DNA of 64,000 bases. Source: Myroides pelagicus (lineage in GTDB: Bacteria; Bacteroidota; Bacteroidia; Flavobacteriales; Flavobacteriaceae). Within the stretch, counting starts at the first letter, position 1. Each line of letters begins with the position of its first letter. Made by a program: the position numbers and the translations under genes. Of this stretch, positions 27,249 to 38,939 are shown piece by piece. Below the pieces are notes generated by a model. It did not search any database. It saw only the letters and a program-made list of their open reading frames with translations, and was not told the origin of the DNA. The DNA lies in contig NZ_WMJY01000001.1 in assembly GCF_009711055.1 (NCBI RefSeq), positions 62,001 through 126,000 on the forward strand, written 5' to 3'.

Positions 27249-28124
27249 ATGCTCTATCTATTATTAAGTATTTTAGGAAGTGTTTCAGTTGGTATCTTAT
27301 TTAAGATCAGTAAGAAATACAAGGTAAATATAATACAAATGGTTCTACTTAACTATGTTGTAACTATATTATTTTCATATTTTCAGTTTAATGTTAACTT
27401 AGCTAACATTCCTGAAAATCTGCCATATACATTAGTATTAGCGTTAGGTTTTTTATTACCAAGCATATTTGTTGTTCAATATTTTTCAATAGTATATTCA
27501 GGAATTATTCGTACTGATATCGCTCAAAGAATGTCTCTTTTCATTCCAATAGTAGCGGCTATTACTATCTTTAATGAACAAATCTCTACACAGCGTTATT
27601 TTGCACTATTTATTGGTTTGCTATCCGTATACTTAATTTTAAAAAAATCAAGTAATCAAAATCAAGAATTAACTATTCAAACAAAGAATTACAGTACTTT
27701 GTTTCCATTGCTAACATTTATAGGCTTTGGAGTAATTGACATTCTATTCAAGCAGCTAGCCTTATACAGTGAAATACCTTATACAAGTTCATTATTCTAT
27801 GTATTCAGCACAGCATTTGTATTAAGTTTAGTATATTATATCGCGTTTAAGTTAAAAAATAAGGAAAATATACTAACTATTTCCAAGAGTACAGTATTAT
27901 ATGGATTAATACTCGGGACACTTAATTTTATAAATATAGCCTTCTATATGAAAGCTCATCAAGTATTTAGAGAAAGTCCAACTACGGTATTTGCCGGAAT
28001 GAATTTTGGTGTTATTATTTTGGGAACGTTGGTTGGTTATTTCTTTTTTAAAGAAAAGCTATCCAAGCTAAACCTGATCGGTCTAGGATTGGTTATTCTA
28101 TCAATACTAGTCATTTTACTATAA
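27249..28124 (+). CDS. EamA-family (drug/metabolite transporter) permease
   Basis: A 291-residue protein with ten hydrophobic segments arranged as two five-helix halves, the EamA duplication (second half from about residue 150, FPLLTFIGFGVIDILFKQ). The C-terminal NFGVIILGTLVGYFFFKEKLSKLNLIGLGLVILSILVILL is typical of the family. Substrate unknown; members move amino acids, nucleobases or sugars. Single gene with its own promoter and terminator. Confidence 0.85.
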   Translation: MLYLLLSILGSVSVGILFKISKKYKVNIIQMVLLNYVVTILFSYFQFNVNLANIPENLPYTLVLALGFLLPSIFVVQYFSIVYSGIIRTDIAQRMSLFIPIVAAITIFNEQISTQRYFALFIGLLSVYLILKKSSNQNQELTIQTKNYSTLFPLLTFIGFGVIDILFKQLALYSEIPYTSSLFYVFSTAFVLSLVYYIAFKLKNKENILTISKSTVLYGLILGTLNFINIAFYMKAHQVFRESPTTVFAGMNFGVIILGTLVGYFFFKEKLSKLNLIGLGLVILSILVILL

Positions 28125-28126
28125 AA

Positions 28127-28157
28127 AGAGCCCCAATGTACTGCATTGGGGCTCTTT
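28127..28157. terminator. Bidirectional terminator between the EamA gene and acs
   Basis: AGAGCCCCAATG and CATTGGGGCTCT form a 12-bp perfect stem with a 5-base loop and A/T flanks. Confidence 0.93.
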
Positions 28158-28163
28158 GATTAA

Positions 28164-30071
28164 TTATATTTTACCATTGATAATACTATCTATTACTTCT
28201 GGGTTGATTAATGTTGAAATATCTCCAAACTCTTTTGTTTCTCCATTTGAAATAGAACGAAGAATTCTTCTCATAATCTTACCTGATCGAGTCTTAGGAA
28301 GACTCTCTACAAACTGTATTTTATCCAACTTAGCAATCGGGCCAATGTGACTTGAAATATACTGATTGATCTCTTTTCTCAAGTTTTCTCTATCACGTGT
28401 CTCCCCTTCTACTTTAAGGGTAATAAAACCATACAGAGCATTCCCCTTAATATCATGCTTATAACCTACTACAGCACTTTCTGCTACTGCGTGATGCTCA
28501 TTAATAGCGTCTTCTATAGGAGCTGTTCCAAGATTATGCCCTGAGACAATTACCACATCATCAGCTCTACCTGTAATTCTATAATAGCCTACTTCATCGC
28601 GCAATGCTCCATCACCTGTAAAGTATTTACCTGGGAATTGACTAAAGTAAGTCTCTTGATAACGCTCGTGATTTCCCCAAATTGTTCGAGCCATTGATGG
28701 CCAAGGAAACTTAACGCATAGTGATCCATCTATTTGATTATCTTCTATTTCGTTGCGCTTTTCATCCATTAAGACAGCTTGTATTCCAGGCAAAGGAAGC
28801 GTTGCATAAGTTGGTTTAGTCGGTGTAATAAAAGGCAGTGGAGAAACTAAAATACTGCCTGTTTCTGTTTGCCACCACGTATCTACTATAGGGCAGCGCT
28901 TCTTCCCTACATGGTCATTATACCAGTGCCATGCTTCTTCGTTTATTGGCTCTCCTACAGACCCAATCACACGCAAACTAGACAAATCATGATTATTTAC
29001 ATAACTATAGTCTTCCGTCATTAACGAACGAATTGCTGTAGGTGCTGTATAGAATTGAGTTACTTTATATTTATCTATAATATCCCAGAATCTACTTGGT
29101 GTTGGATACGATGGTACACCTTCAAACATCACCGTTGTTGCTCCGTTTAATAGAGGTCCATAGATGATATAGGAGTGTCCTGTAATCCAACCACAATCGG
29201 CTGTACACCAAAAAATATCTTCTTCTTTGTAATCAAATACATTTCTAAATGAGTAAGCAGTCTGCACCATATACCCTGCTGTAGTATGTACCATACCTTT
29301 TGGCGCTCCTGTCGAACCTGAAGTATATAAAATAAATAAAGGATCTTCTGCATCCATTACTTGAGCAACATGATTACTATTTGCTTCTTCTAGTAAAGGG
29401 GCTAACCATAAATCTCTTCCTTCTTGCATATTTACATCAGCTCCTGTACGATTAACAAGTAATACTTTTTCTACTTCTGGACATGATTCTAAAGCTTCAT
29501 CTACGATCGGTTTTAAAGGAATAGTCTTATTTCCTCTAAAACTTCCGTCAGATGTAATGACAAACTTACATCCACAATCATTAACACGCTTTGATATAGC
29601 TGAAGCAGAAAATCCTGCAAAAATAACACTGTGTATAGCTCCAATACGCGCACATGCCAACATACTTATAGCTAAGTCTGGGATCATTGGTAAATAGATA
29701 CATACTCTATCCCCTTTTTTTACACCTTGATCCTTTAGTACATTCGCCATTTTACACACGCGATTGTATAGATCATTATAAGTTATCGTTTGTGCTTCTT
29801 CTTCTGGATTATTTGGTTCAAAGATAATAGCAGGCTTATCTCCTCTTTTGGCTAAATGACGATCGATACAGTTTTTTACGATATTAAGTTTTCCATTGAC
29901 AAACCATTGGAACTTTGACTCTTCCATGTCAAATTCAAAAACTTTATCCCACACTTGATACCATACAAAGTTCTCTTCTGCTATTTTACCCCAAAACTTT
30001 CTTGGTTCTCGAATAGACTTTTTATAGTGTTTAAAGTATTGTTCTAAATTTTCTATTTTATAGTAACTCAT
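28164..30071 (-). CDS. acs: Acetyl-CoA synthetase
   Basis: AMP-forming acetate:CoA ligase. The adenylate-forming signature YTSGSTGAPKGMVH, the WWQTETGSILVSPLP motif of the acetate pocket, and the C-terminal KTRSGKIMRR carrying the regulated lysine are all present. The N-terminal ACS cap begins at once (IENLEQYFKHYKKSIREPRKFW). Length 635 is normal. It is transcribed alone on the minus strand; the gene just upstream on the same strand ends in its own terminator. Confidence 0.96.
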   Translation of the reverse strand: MSYYKIENLEQYFKHYKKSIREPRKFWGKIAEENFVWYQVWDKVFEFDMEESKFQWFVNGKLNIVKNCIDRHLAKRGDKPAIIFEPNNPEEEAQTITYNDLYNRVCKMANVLKDQGVKKGDRVCIYLPMIPDLAISMLACARIGAIHSVIFAGFSASAISKRVNDCGCKFVITSDGSFRGNKTIPLKPIVDEALESCPEVEKVLLVNRTGADVNMQEGRDLWLAPLLEEANSNHVAQVMDAEDPLFILYTSGSTGAPKGMVHTTAGYMVQTAYSFRNVFDYKEEDIFWCTADCGWITGHSYIIYGPLLNGATTVMFEGVPSYPTPSRFWDIIDKYKVTQFYTAPTAIRSLMTEDYSYVNNHDLSSLRVIGSVGEPINEEAWHWYNDHVGKKRCPIVDTWWQTETGSILVSPLPFITPTKPTYATLPLPGIQAVLMDEKRNEIEDNQIDGSLCVKFPWPSMARTIWGNHERYQETYFSQFPGKYFTGDGALRDEVGYYRITGRADDVVIVSGHNLGTAPIEDAINEHHAVAESAVVGYKHDIKGNALYGFITLKVEGETRDRENLRKEINQYISSHIGPIAKLDKIQFVESLPKTRSGKIMRRILRSISNGETKEFGDISTLINPEVIDSIINGKI

Positions 30072-30141
30072 GTTTTTTTTAGTATAATTTGTTTGATATA
30101 TTATTTCTAATAATTAAATATATGATATTAGTAATAAATAG

Positions 30142-30190
30142 CAAAAAAGTCATACAATATTTTTAAATAAAAAAACATTGTATGACTTTA
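30142..30190 (-). terminator. Intrinsic terminator of the nitronate monooxygenase-like gene
   Basis: Read on the minus strand, AAAGTCATACAAT and ATTGTATGACTTT form a 13-bp stem with an 18-base AT loop, ending in T6. It separates this gene from acs. Confidence 0.8.
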
Positions 30191-30208
30191 TGTTATCTTT
30201 AGATTAAC

Positions 30209-31150
30209 TTATAAATAAGCTAATTCACTTTTAGCTATTTCAAATTCTTTGATAATTGATTTTACAATTGTGTCCACAGATTCCACACTATTAATTAGTC
30301 CTGATATCTGTCCTACTTCTAATTCTCCTTCAATTAAATCTCCTTCAAACATTCCTTTTTTGGCTCTTCCTCTTCCTAGGTATGCTTTTAACTCTTCTGT
30401 ATTCGCTCCTTTTGCATAGAGAGCTTGTAGATTTGTGTAAAACTCATTTTTGATTAGTCTTACAGGTGCTAATTCTTTTAAAGTTAGTGTAGTATCACCT
30501 TCTTGTACTTGTAATAACAATTGCTTAAAACTATCGTGGGCAGAACTTTCATGTGACGCTATAAACCTTGTTCCCATTTGAACGCCATCTGCTCCAAGCA
30601 CCATAGCTGCAAGCATAGCTCTACCTGTAGCTATTCCTCCTGCTGCTATAAGTGGTATACTGATCTTCTCGCGTACCATTGGGATTAAAGTTAGTGTAGT
30701 AGTCTCTTCTCGTCCATTATGCCCTCCTGCTTCAAAGCCTTCAGCTACTATAGCATCTACACCAGCTTCTTGCGCTTTTAGAGCAAACTTTGAGGAACTT
30801 ACTACATGTACTACTGTTATTCCGTGTCCTTTCAGAAAAGATGTCCATGTCTTTGGATTTCCAGCAGACGTAAATACTATCTTTACCCCTTCTTCGACGA
30901 TTATATTCATAATCTCTTCAATATTAGGGTAAAGCATAGGCACATTGACTCCAAAGGGCTTATCTGTTGCCTTTTTGCACTTTTGTATATGCTCTCGCAG
31001 TACATCAGGATACATAGACCCAGCACCTATAAGGCCTAGTCCTCCTGCATTACTTACTGCACTAGCCAATTTATAGCCGCTGTTCCATATCATTCCTCCT
31101 TGTACTATAGGGTACTGGATATTGAATAGATCTACTAACTTATTTTTCAT
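30209..31150 (-). CDS. Nitronate monooxygenase-like FMN protein
   Basis: A 313-residue TIM-barrel flavoprotein of the 2-nitropropane dioxygenase/FabK family. Visible motifs: PIVQGGMIWNSGYKLASAVSNAGGLGLIG at the N-terminus, VAEGFEAGGHNG with the family His, LIAAGGIATGRAMLAAMVLGADGVQMGTRF for phosphate binding. The family includes nitronate monooxygenases and the enoyl-ACP reductase FabK; sequence alone does not decide. It begins 14 bases after mnmA and probably shares its transcript. Confidence 0.85.
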   Translation of the reverse strand: MKNKLVDLFNIQYPIVQGGMIWNSGYKLASAVSNAGGLGLIGAGSMYPDVLREHIQKCKKATDKPFGVNVPMLYPNIEEIMNIIVEEGVKIVFTSAGNPKTWTSFLKGHGITVVHVVSSSKFALKAQEAGVDAIVAEGFEAGGHNGREETTTLTLIPMVREKISIPLIAAGGIATGRAMLAAMVLGADGVQMGTRFIASHESSAHDSFKQLLLQVQEGDTTLTLKELAPVRLIKNEFYTNLQALYAKGANTEELKAYLGRGRAKKGMFEGDLIEGELEVGQISGLINSVESVDTIVKSIIKEFEIAKSELAYL

Positions 31151-31164
31151 TGTATTTTGGTTGT

Positions 31165-32376
31165 TTAGATTTTCGATATAACACCCGAACCAATTAGTTC
31201 GTCATCGATATGCCAAGATACAAATTGCCCTTCTGTAATTGCAGACTGTGGCTGTTCAAATCGAACATATAGTCCCTCTTTTACCTTATGCAATACTGCT
31301 TTTTGTAAAGGTTGGCGATATCTTATTCGTGCTAATATAGGCATTGTTTCTCCTTCTTGCAATGCTAAATCTTCTCTAATCCAATGAATTTCTGCTTCTT
31401 TGACAAATAATGATTGATGAAATAAGCCAGGGTGTTCACTTCCTTGTCCTGTATAGATTATATTTTCTTTTACATCTGTCCCAATGATAAACAATGGCTC
31501 AGCTGTTCCTCCTACATTTAATCCTTTGCGTTGACCAATTGTAAAAAAGTGTGCACCGAAGTGCTCTCCTACTTTCTTACCCATTTCTGGGGTGTAGACA
31601 ATTGACTTAGCCTCTCTTTCTAATGCTTCTTCTAAACTAGCTGTTGCTGTCTCTTGTTTTTTGTAAATTGGAGAGTCTTTTGGGATTTCATAAATAAAAC
31701 CGTCTTTCCTTTTCAACTGTTGTTGTAAGAATTCTGGTAAACGTACCTTTCCAATAAAACACAATCCTTGTGAGTCTTTTTTATCTGCTGTAATTAAATT
31801 CATCTTAGCAGCAATCTCTCTTACCTCGGGCTTCAATAATTCACCTACGGGAAACAATGCCTTTGCTAATTGCTCCTGTGATAATTGACATAAGAAATAA
31901 GACTGATCCTTGTTTGGGTCTACTCCTGCTAATAATTTATATACGGTTTCTTTACTTCCGTCTGCTTTAGTGATAACCTCTTCATCTTTGCGACAATAAT
32001 GTCCTGTAGCGACATAGTCTGCTCCTAGACTCAATGCAATCTTCATAAAGACCTCAAACTTTATCTCGCGATTACACAATACGTCTGGATTAGGGGTACG
32101 ACCATTTTCATACTCCTTAAACATATAGTCCACTATCTTTTCCTTATATTGTTCACTTAGATCTACAGTCTGAAATGGTATGCCTAGTTTTTCTGCTACC
32201 ATCAGAGCATCATTGCTATCCTCTAACCAAGGACATTCATTAGATATTGTCACGGAATCATCGTGCCAATTCTTCATAAATAATCCAATCACTTCATATC
32301 CTTGTTCTTTCAGTAAATAAGCTGCGACACTTGAATCTACACCTCCTGAAAGTCCTACGACTACTCTTTTTTTCAT
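31165..32376 (-). CDS. mnmA: tRNA 2-thiouridylase
   Basis: Installs the 2-thio group on wobble uridine 34 of Lys, Glu and Gln tRNAs. The ATP-pyrophosphatase loop is GLSGGVDSS near the start; the catalytic cysteines lie in [11 protein letters not shown] and GLCFIGKV. A Bacteroidota-type stretch [20 protein letters not shown] follows the loop. I chose the ATG at 32376 (MKKRVVVGL, 403 residues): a longer frame starting at 32421 would begin upstream of the predicted promoter. Confidence 0.95.
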   Translation of the reverse strand: MKKRVVVGLSGGVDSSVAAYLLKEQGYEVIGLFMKNWHDDSVTISNECPWLEDSNDALMVAEKLGIPFQTVDLSEQYKEKIVDYMFKEYENGRTPNPDVLCNREIKFEVFMKIALSLGADYVATGHYCRKDEEVITKADGSKETVYKLLAGVDPNKDQSYFLCQLSQEQLAKALFPVGELLKPEVREIAAKMNLITADKKDSQGLCFIGKVRLPEFLQQQLKRKDGFIYEIPKDSPIYKKQETATASLEEALEREAKSIVYTPEMGKKVGEHFGAHFFTIGQRKGLNVGGTAEPLFIIGTDVKENIIYTGQGSEHPGLFHQSLFVKEAEIHWIREDLALQEGETMPILARIRYRQPLQKAVLHKVKEGLYVRFEQPQSAITEGQFVSWHIDDELIGSGVISKI

Positions 32377-32393
32377 AATACTAAATATTGCGA

Positions 32394-32401
32394 CAAATTT
32401 A
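32394..32401 (-). promoter_or_regulatory. Predicted -7 box (TAAATTTG) of mnmA
   Basis: Minus-strand TAAATTTG, with TTG 17 bases further upstream (32419-32421). Transcription would start near 32388, about 12 bases before the ATG, which fixes the mnmA start. Confidence 0.5.
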
Positions 32402-32467
32402 CAAGAAATGCCGCAATACAAAAAGTTTTTGGTTTTATCTTAAGACTATAATTTGACTAATTGAATA

Positions 32468-33271
32468 TTAGTTCTTTCCCAATCGCTCGGATTGCAACTT
32501 AGCCCGATCAATCCCCTCCATTATTTTTTGTTGAATGTCTTGCTCTGTGAAGTATTTAATCGCTTGCTCTGTAGTCCCTCCCTTTGAGGATACCTTCGCT
32601 ATCCACTCATCTGTAGAGAGTGAATGTGCTTCATATAACCCTAGAGCTCCAGAGATAGTCTGCTTAACGAGTAGTTCGGCCTGAGCTGTATCAAATCCAT
32701 AGGACTTAGCTGATTGTATCATTGCCTCCATAAAATAGAATATATACGCCGGCCCACTTCCCGAAATGGCAGTTGCAGCATCTATCTTCTCTTCTTCTGA
32801 TACATAGACAGACTTTCCTGTTGTATTAATCAGATTCTGAATGATGAATAATTCTTTCCTATCTAATTCATCTGAAGCCGTAAATACAGTCATACCCTTA
32901 CCGATTTGTGTCGGAAGATTAGGCATTGAACGAACAATCTTATTTATCCTTAGTTCTTCTTTTATCTTGTCAATACCGATACCTGCCATTACAGAGACAA
33001 TAATCTGATCTTGATCTAAAAAGCTTCTCAACTCAGTAGCTGCGGTTGAGAAATCTTGTGGTTTAATCGCTAGAATAACAATATCACAAGTAGTTATTTT
33101 CTTATCGAATTCATAATTATAGGGCAACTTATGTATGTTTCTGAAGTCCTCTTCTGTACGCTGTGTACGTGTATATACAAATACATGCTCTGGATGTATA
33201 AAGCGAGAGTTTATAAATCCATTGGCAAATGTGCTACCCATATTCCCCATTCCGATAATTGCTATTTTCAT
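32468..33271 (-). CDS. proC: Pyrroline-5-carboxylate reductase
   Basis: Last step of proline synthesis, NAD(P)H-dependent. The N-terminal MKIAIIGMGNMG is the Rossmann glycine loop, and SMPNLPTQIGKGMTVF and ISGSGPAYIFYFMEAM are family motifs; the C-terminal VSSKGGTTEQAI is the substrate-binding helix. Start at ATG 33271, 267 residues; a longer frame adds only MFFF encoded by the T-tract of the preceding terminator. That tract ends directly at the start codon. Confidence 0.94.
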   Translation of the reverse strand: MKIAIIGMGNMGSTFANGFINSRFIHPEHVFVYTRTQRTEEDFRNIHKLPYNYEFDKKITTCDIVILAIKPQDFSTAATELRSFLDQDQIIVSVMAGIGIDKIKEELRINKIVRSMPNLPTQIGKGMTVFTASDELDRKELFIIQNLINTTGKSVYVSEEEKIDAATAISGSGPAYIFYFMEAMIQSAKSYGFDTAQAELLVKQTISGALGLYEAHSLSTDEWIAKVSSKGGTTEQAIKYFTEQDIQQKIMEGIDRAKLQSERLGKN

Positions 33272-33306
33272 AAAAAAAAACACCTCTGAATTTGATCAGA
33301 GGTGTT
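33272..33306 (-). terminator. yidC terminator whose T-tract abuts the proC start codon
   Basis: On the minus strand AACACCTCTGA (33306-33296) pairs with TCAGAGGTGTT (33289-33279), followed by a T9 run that touches the proC ATG. Transcripts reaching proC from yidC must read through it. Confidence 0.85.
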
Positions 33307-33319
33307 AAATATATAAAAA

Positions 33320-35224
33320 TTATTTCTTTTTATTCTGTTGTTCTTTTAGCCTTTGTTGTTCTTGTGCTTGCTCCATCATCTCTTGCATTTTACGTTGGAA
33401 CTTACCTTTTGGACGTTTTTTAGTTTTGTTGTCCTCAATGATTGCTTTAATTTTCTCTTCTTTTACAATATAGTTTTTAATCACATACATGATACCAATT
33501 GTAATCGAGTTAGAAATAAAGTAGTACAAACTCAACCCTGATGCATAGTTATTAAAGAAGAATAACATCATAATCGGAGAGATGTAAATCATAATCTTCA
33601 TCAGTTTACCCATATCTGGCATACCTTCTTGTGTAGGCGCAGCCATCTGTTGGTCTCCTGTAGTCATTTTCATATATACAAAGATAGCAATCGAAGCTAA
33701 CAGAGGAAACAAACTCACGTGGTCCCCGTAGAAAGGAATACTAAATGGCAAATGAAGTATTGAATCGTACGAAGATAAGTCATCTGCCCATAAGAATGAT
33801 TTTTGTCTCAAGTCAAACGCTGATGGGAAGAATTGAAACAGCGCATAGAAGATTGGAATCTGTAACAGTGCTGGTACACATCCTGCCATTGGATTTACCC
33901 CTGCTTTTGAGTACAAGTTCATCGTCTCTTGTTGCTTTTTCATTGGATCATTCTTGTACTTCTCGTTTAATTCATTCACTTCTGGACGAATAGCTTTCAT
34001 CTTAGCTTGAGATAAGTAAGACTTATATGTCAATGGTGAAATTAATAATCTCACTAAAACAGTCAATACAATAATAGCAATACCGTAAGGCAAGAATGAA
34101 CTTAATACACCAAATACTGGAATAAACAAGAATCTGTTTAACCATCCAAAAATACCCCAACCTAATGGCACAATATTGTCTAAGTTGCGATCGTATGATT
34201 TTAATACTTTGTAATCTGATGGACCAAAGAACCAATTCATATCATAGTTCAGCTCTCCATTAGTAAACTCCATTGGCAACTTAGCTACGAATTCTTTGGT
34301 AAATACAGTATCTATTTTTTCGTCATTTACTAAGTTCTTAGCTACAAGATCTGCTTTTGTAAATTTCTTATCTGTCAATAAAATAGAAGTAAAGAAATGT
34401 TGCTTATATGCTACATAAGATACATTATTTACTATTTTTTCACTAGATCCACTTGTTGGATTTAAGTCATTATCTTTTCCATCTTCATACTCGTAGTATA
34501 AACGTGTGTATCTGTTTTCATACGAAATACTCTTTTCATTGCGGAAAGACTTCAACTCCCAGTTAAGTTGTGGTGTTTTATTTAAGTCTACTATTTTACT
34601 CAGTCCTTGTGAACGAATTGAGAAATCAAGCATATAATCACCAGGTTTAAGAACATAACGATATTCTAAGAACTGACTTTCTGATGCTTTCAAACGCATT
34701 GATAAAACTTGATTCTCCCCTTCTTTAGTTAATTCTGGTTCAAAATATAAGTCTTTCGTATTGAATACTCTATTATCTGTCGTGTGAAGCTCTAAGTTAA
34801 GGTTAGAATTATTGTCTTTGATTAGTTCAACAATCTCATTTGATGTTTTACTAAATCTCTTTTGATCAAGAACCTCTACTTTACTTAAATAACCTCCTTT
34901 ATTCTCAACAACTAGTGATAGTAAGTCACTTTTCAATTCTGTATTTCCGCCTTGTGCAGAAGGTAACGTTGCACTGTAAGCAAAATGACCTAAGGCAGCT
35001 CGAAGTGATTCATTTGGCAATGAATCTGATTGCACATGTTCTGTTATAGCTGTTTCAATTCTATCAGCTTCGGTTTTTGCAACTACTTCTTTTTTTGCTA
35101 CTTCAGCATCCTGTTTAATAGACTCTTGCTCCTTATTGATGTTGTTTAACATCATCCAAATAAGCAAGCCGGCAATTATAATAAAGCCTACAATACTGTT
35201 ACGATCTAATTTTTTTTCTTCCAT
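33320..35224 (-). CDS. yidC: Membrane protein insertase YidC
   Basis: Inserts and folds inner membrane proteins alone or with Sec. The N-terminal helix (SIVGFIIIAGLLIWMML, about residues 9-26) is followed by a large periplasmic domain (about 60-350) and a five-helix core beginning GIFGWLNRFLFIPVFGVL with the KMKAIRPEVNELNEKYKNDPMKKQQETMNLYSKAGVNPMAGCVPALLQIPIFYALFQFF hallmark region. The tail is Lys/Gln-rich. Length 634 fits Bacteroidota YidC. The gene lies 69 bases after pyrG on the same strand. Confidence 0.95.
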   Translation of the reverse strand: MEEKKLDRNSIVGFIIIAGLLIWMMLNNINKEQESIKQDAEVAKKEVVAKTEADRIETAITEHVQSDSLPNESLRAALGHFAYSATLPSAQGGNTELKSDLLSLVVENKGGYLSKVEVLDQKRFSKTSNEIVELIKDNNSNLNLELHTTDNRVFNTKDLYFEPELTKEGENQVLSMRLKASESQFLEYRYVLKPGDYMLDFSIRSQGLSKIVDLNKTPQLNWELKSFRNEKSISYENRYTRLYYEYEDGKDNDLNPTSGSSEKIVNNVSYVAYKQHFFTSILLTDKKFTKADLVAKNLVNDEKIDTVFTKEFVAKLPMEFTNGELNYDMNWFFGPSDYKVLKSYDRNLDNIVPLGWGIFGWLNRFLFIPVFGVLSSFLPYGIAIIVLTVLVRLLISPLTYKSYLSQAKMKAIRPEVNELNEKYKNDPMKKQQETMNLYSKAGVNPMAGCVPALLQIPIFYALFQFFPSAFDLRQKSFLWADDLSSYDSILHLPFSIPFYGDHVSLFPLLASIAIFVYMKMTTGDQQMAAPTQEGMPDMGKLMKIMIYISPIMMLFFFNNYASGLSLYYFISNSITIGIMYVIKNYIVKEEKIKAIIEDNKTKKRPKGKFQRKMQEMMEQAQEQQRLKEQQNKKK

Positions 35225-35293
35225 TACTTAATTTGTAATTGATCTAATGATTTTAAGATTATCTATCTAAGAGCGAATATACAGAGAATTGAA

Positions 35294-36904
<1,611 letters not shown>

Positions 36905-36944
36905 TTAGCTTGTAATTTGTTGTGTTGATAAGAATAAAACGGGG

Positions 36945-36952
36945 CAAAAATA
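36945..36952 (-). promoter_or_regulatory. Predicted -7 box (TATTTTTG) of pyrG
   Basis: Minus-strand TAnnTTTG match 41 bases from the pyrG ATG; no clear -33 TTG. Confidence 0.4.
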
Positions 36953-37405
36953 CAACTTTTAGACCTATTCTTCTAATTTTACTATATCTAAAACTACAAT
37001 ATTAGGCATAAATAATTGATAGACTCTAATAAACTTTATTCGCCTAGCTACTTGATGAATTGACTTTCAAGCACTTTGTACAGTGTTCGACTCAGATTAG
37101 GCTTAAGGGTTTTTCTACCATCCTAAACGACTCTCCTATTATACTGCACTACTTTACATCGCTAGTATCATACCCTATCGTACATCTATATTGTTTTTTC
37201 CTCTATTTCAGTCTAAGCAAACATTATTCTGTTTATCAATCGAAAGACAGAAGGTTATTTGGTTATCTCTATTCTAAATGAAAGTATTTTGCTTATAATA
37301 TTCAAAATACCGAATTTTAACTAAAACTAAATGCCTAAATCTTTATTTTGTAATAAAAAACATATGTTTTTATGGTATTTATTAATTTATATGTAAAATA
37401 TAACT
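36953..37405. other. Non-coding gap between pyrG and the amino acid permease
   Basis: About 450 bases between divergent genes. A 73-codon plus-strand frame at 37060-37281 has no recognisable content, and I see no repeat, hairpin or RNA gene here. Upstream of the permease the sequence becomes very AT-rich (about 37310-37405). Confidence 0.6.
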
Positions 37406-37413
37406 TACATTTG
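37406..37413 (+). promoter_or_regulatory. Predicted -7 box (TACATTTG) of the permease gene
   Basis: Exact TAnnTTTG match 20 bases before the ATG at 37433. No -33 TTG is visible. Confidence 0.45.
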
Positions 37414-37432
37414 CCTACCTAAAAAAAATGTA

Positions 37433-38893
37433 ATGAACACAAATGACAATACAGTAAAAAGAGGTTTAAAAGCCAGACACCTTTCCATGATTGCTATTGG
37501 AGGATGTATCGGTACAGGGCTATTCATGGCCAGTGGAGAAGCTATTCGATCTGCAGGACCAGGTGGGGCTCTAATCGCTTATGCTGCCATTGGGTTAATG
37601 GTTTACTTCCTAATGACTTCACTAGGAGAAATGGCCACTTACCTACCCGTATCGGGCTCTTTTTCAACCTATGCCTCTCGCTATGTGGATCCTTCTCTAG
37701 GCTTTGCCTTGGGTTGGAATTACTGGTTCAACTGGGTAATTACGGTGGCAGTTGACGTATCCATAGCTGCTATTGTGATCTCCTATTGGGAGCCGATGAC
37801 CATCATCCCTACTTGGGGCTGGAGCCTTATCTTTTTTAGTATTATTGTATTACTTAATATGCTGTCTGTCAAGGCTTATGGCGAATCTGAATATTGGTTC
37901 TCTTTTATTAAAGTAGTGACCGTTATCGTATTTCTTGCTGTCGGACTATTGACTATCTTTGGTATTATGGGCGGCGAATACATTGGTTTTAAAAACTTTA
38001 ACCTAGATGATGCCCCTCTTTTAGGTGGAGACTTCTCTGGTAGATTTTTGAGCATTTTAGGAGTTTTTCTTATTGCTGGATTTTCTTTTCAAGGAACTGA
38101 GTTAATTGGTATAACCGCTGGGGAATCTGAAGACCCTGAAAAGAACATACCCAAAGCAATCAAACAAGTTTTCTGGCGTATCCTAATCTTTTATATTCTA
38201 GCGATTTTCGTGATTGGGTTAATCATCCCATATACTAGCCCACAGCTATTGGGAGCTGACGTTAGTGAAATTGCCAAATCTCCTTTTACACTTGTATTCG
38301 AAAAAGCACATTGGACCTTCGCTGCTGCCTTGATGAATGCCGTTATTTTAACCTCTATTTTATCAGCTGGAAACTCAGGAATGTACGCCTCTACCCGTAT
38401 GCTGTACGCCATGGGGAAAGACGGTATGGCCCATAAAAACTTTCAAAAAACGAACAAACACGGGGTTCCAGTACTAGCTTTACTGGCAACTGCCTTGGTT
38501 GTCATGGTTATCTTTGTCATACAAGCCAACTTTGAAAAAGCGGTAGACTATGTATTAGCAGCTTCTGGTTTGACTGGATTTATCGCCTGGCTTGGTATTG
38601 CACTAAGTCACTACCGATTTAGACGTGCCTACGTCAAACAGGGCAAAGATATCAATGACCTAGTTTATAAGGCTAAATGGTTTCCTTTCGGTCCTATCTT
38701 AGCTGTGATCTTATGCGTATTGGTGATCATCGGACAAGATTCTAAATTGATCTTTGAAGGGGTGTTTGACCTAGAGGGGGTGATCATAACCTATATGGGA
38801 ATTCCTTTCTTCTTGTTTTTTTACTTCTATCACAAATTGAAATACAAAACCAGTATTGTCCCTCTAAATGAGGTCGATCTATCTAAAAAATAA
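37433..38893 (+). CDS. Amino acid permease (APC family, LysP-like)
   Basis: A 486-residue transporter with 12 hydrophobic segments. The first helix region GLKARHLSMIAIGGCIGTGLFMASGEAI is the APC substrate loop, and GWNYWFNWVITVAVDVSIAAIVISYWEP resembles basic amino acid permeases such as LysP. Other signatures: FQGTELIGITAGESEDPEKNIPKAI. Lysine as substrate is likely but not proven. G+C appears a little higher than in neighbours. Single gene with terminator. Confidence 0.87.
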   Translation: MNTNDNTVKRGLKARHLSMIAIGGCIGTGLFMASGEAIRSAGPGGALIAYAAIGLMVYFLMTSLGEMATYLPVSGSFSTYASRYVDPSLGFALGWNYWFNWVITVAVDVSIAAIVISYWEPMTIIPTWGWSLIFFSIIVLLNMLSVKAYGESEYWFSFIKVVTVIVFLAVGLLTIFGIMGGEYIGFKNFNLDDAPLLGGDFSGRFLSILGVFLIAGFSFQGTELIGITAGESEDPEKNIPKAIKQVFWRILIFYILAIFVIGLIIPYTSPQLLGADVSEIAKSPFTLVFEKAHWTFAAALMNAVILTSILSAGNSGMYASTRMLYAMGKDGMAHKNFQKTNKHGVPVLALLATALVVMVIFVIQANFEKAVDYVLAASGLTGFIAWLGIALSHYRFRRAYVKQGKDINDLVYKAKWFPFGPILAVILCVLVIIGQDSKLIFEGVFDLEGVIITYMGIPFFLFFYFYHKLKYKTSIVPLNEVDLSKK

Positions 38894-38904
38894 AAACATA
38901 GAGT

Positions 38905-38937
38905 ACCAGCTTTTTTGCAAAAGCTGGTTTTTTTTTA
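38905..38937 (+). terminator. Intrinsic terminator after the permease gene
   Basis: ACCAGCTTTT and AAAAGCTGGT form a 10-bp stem with loop TTGC, then T9. Confidence 0.93.
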
Positions 38938-38939
38938 CC

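Noticed and set aside
37060..37281. 73-codon plus-strand frame between pyrG and the permease
   Set aside because: No recognisable motif, promoter or partner gene; composition looks like non-coding sequence.
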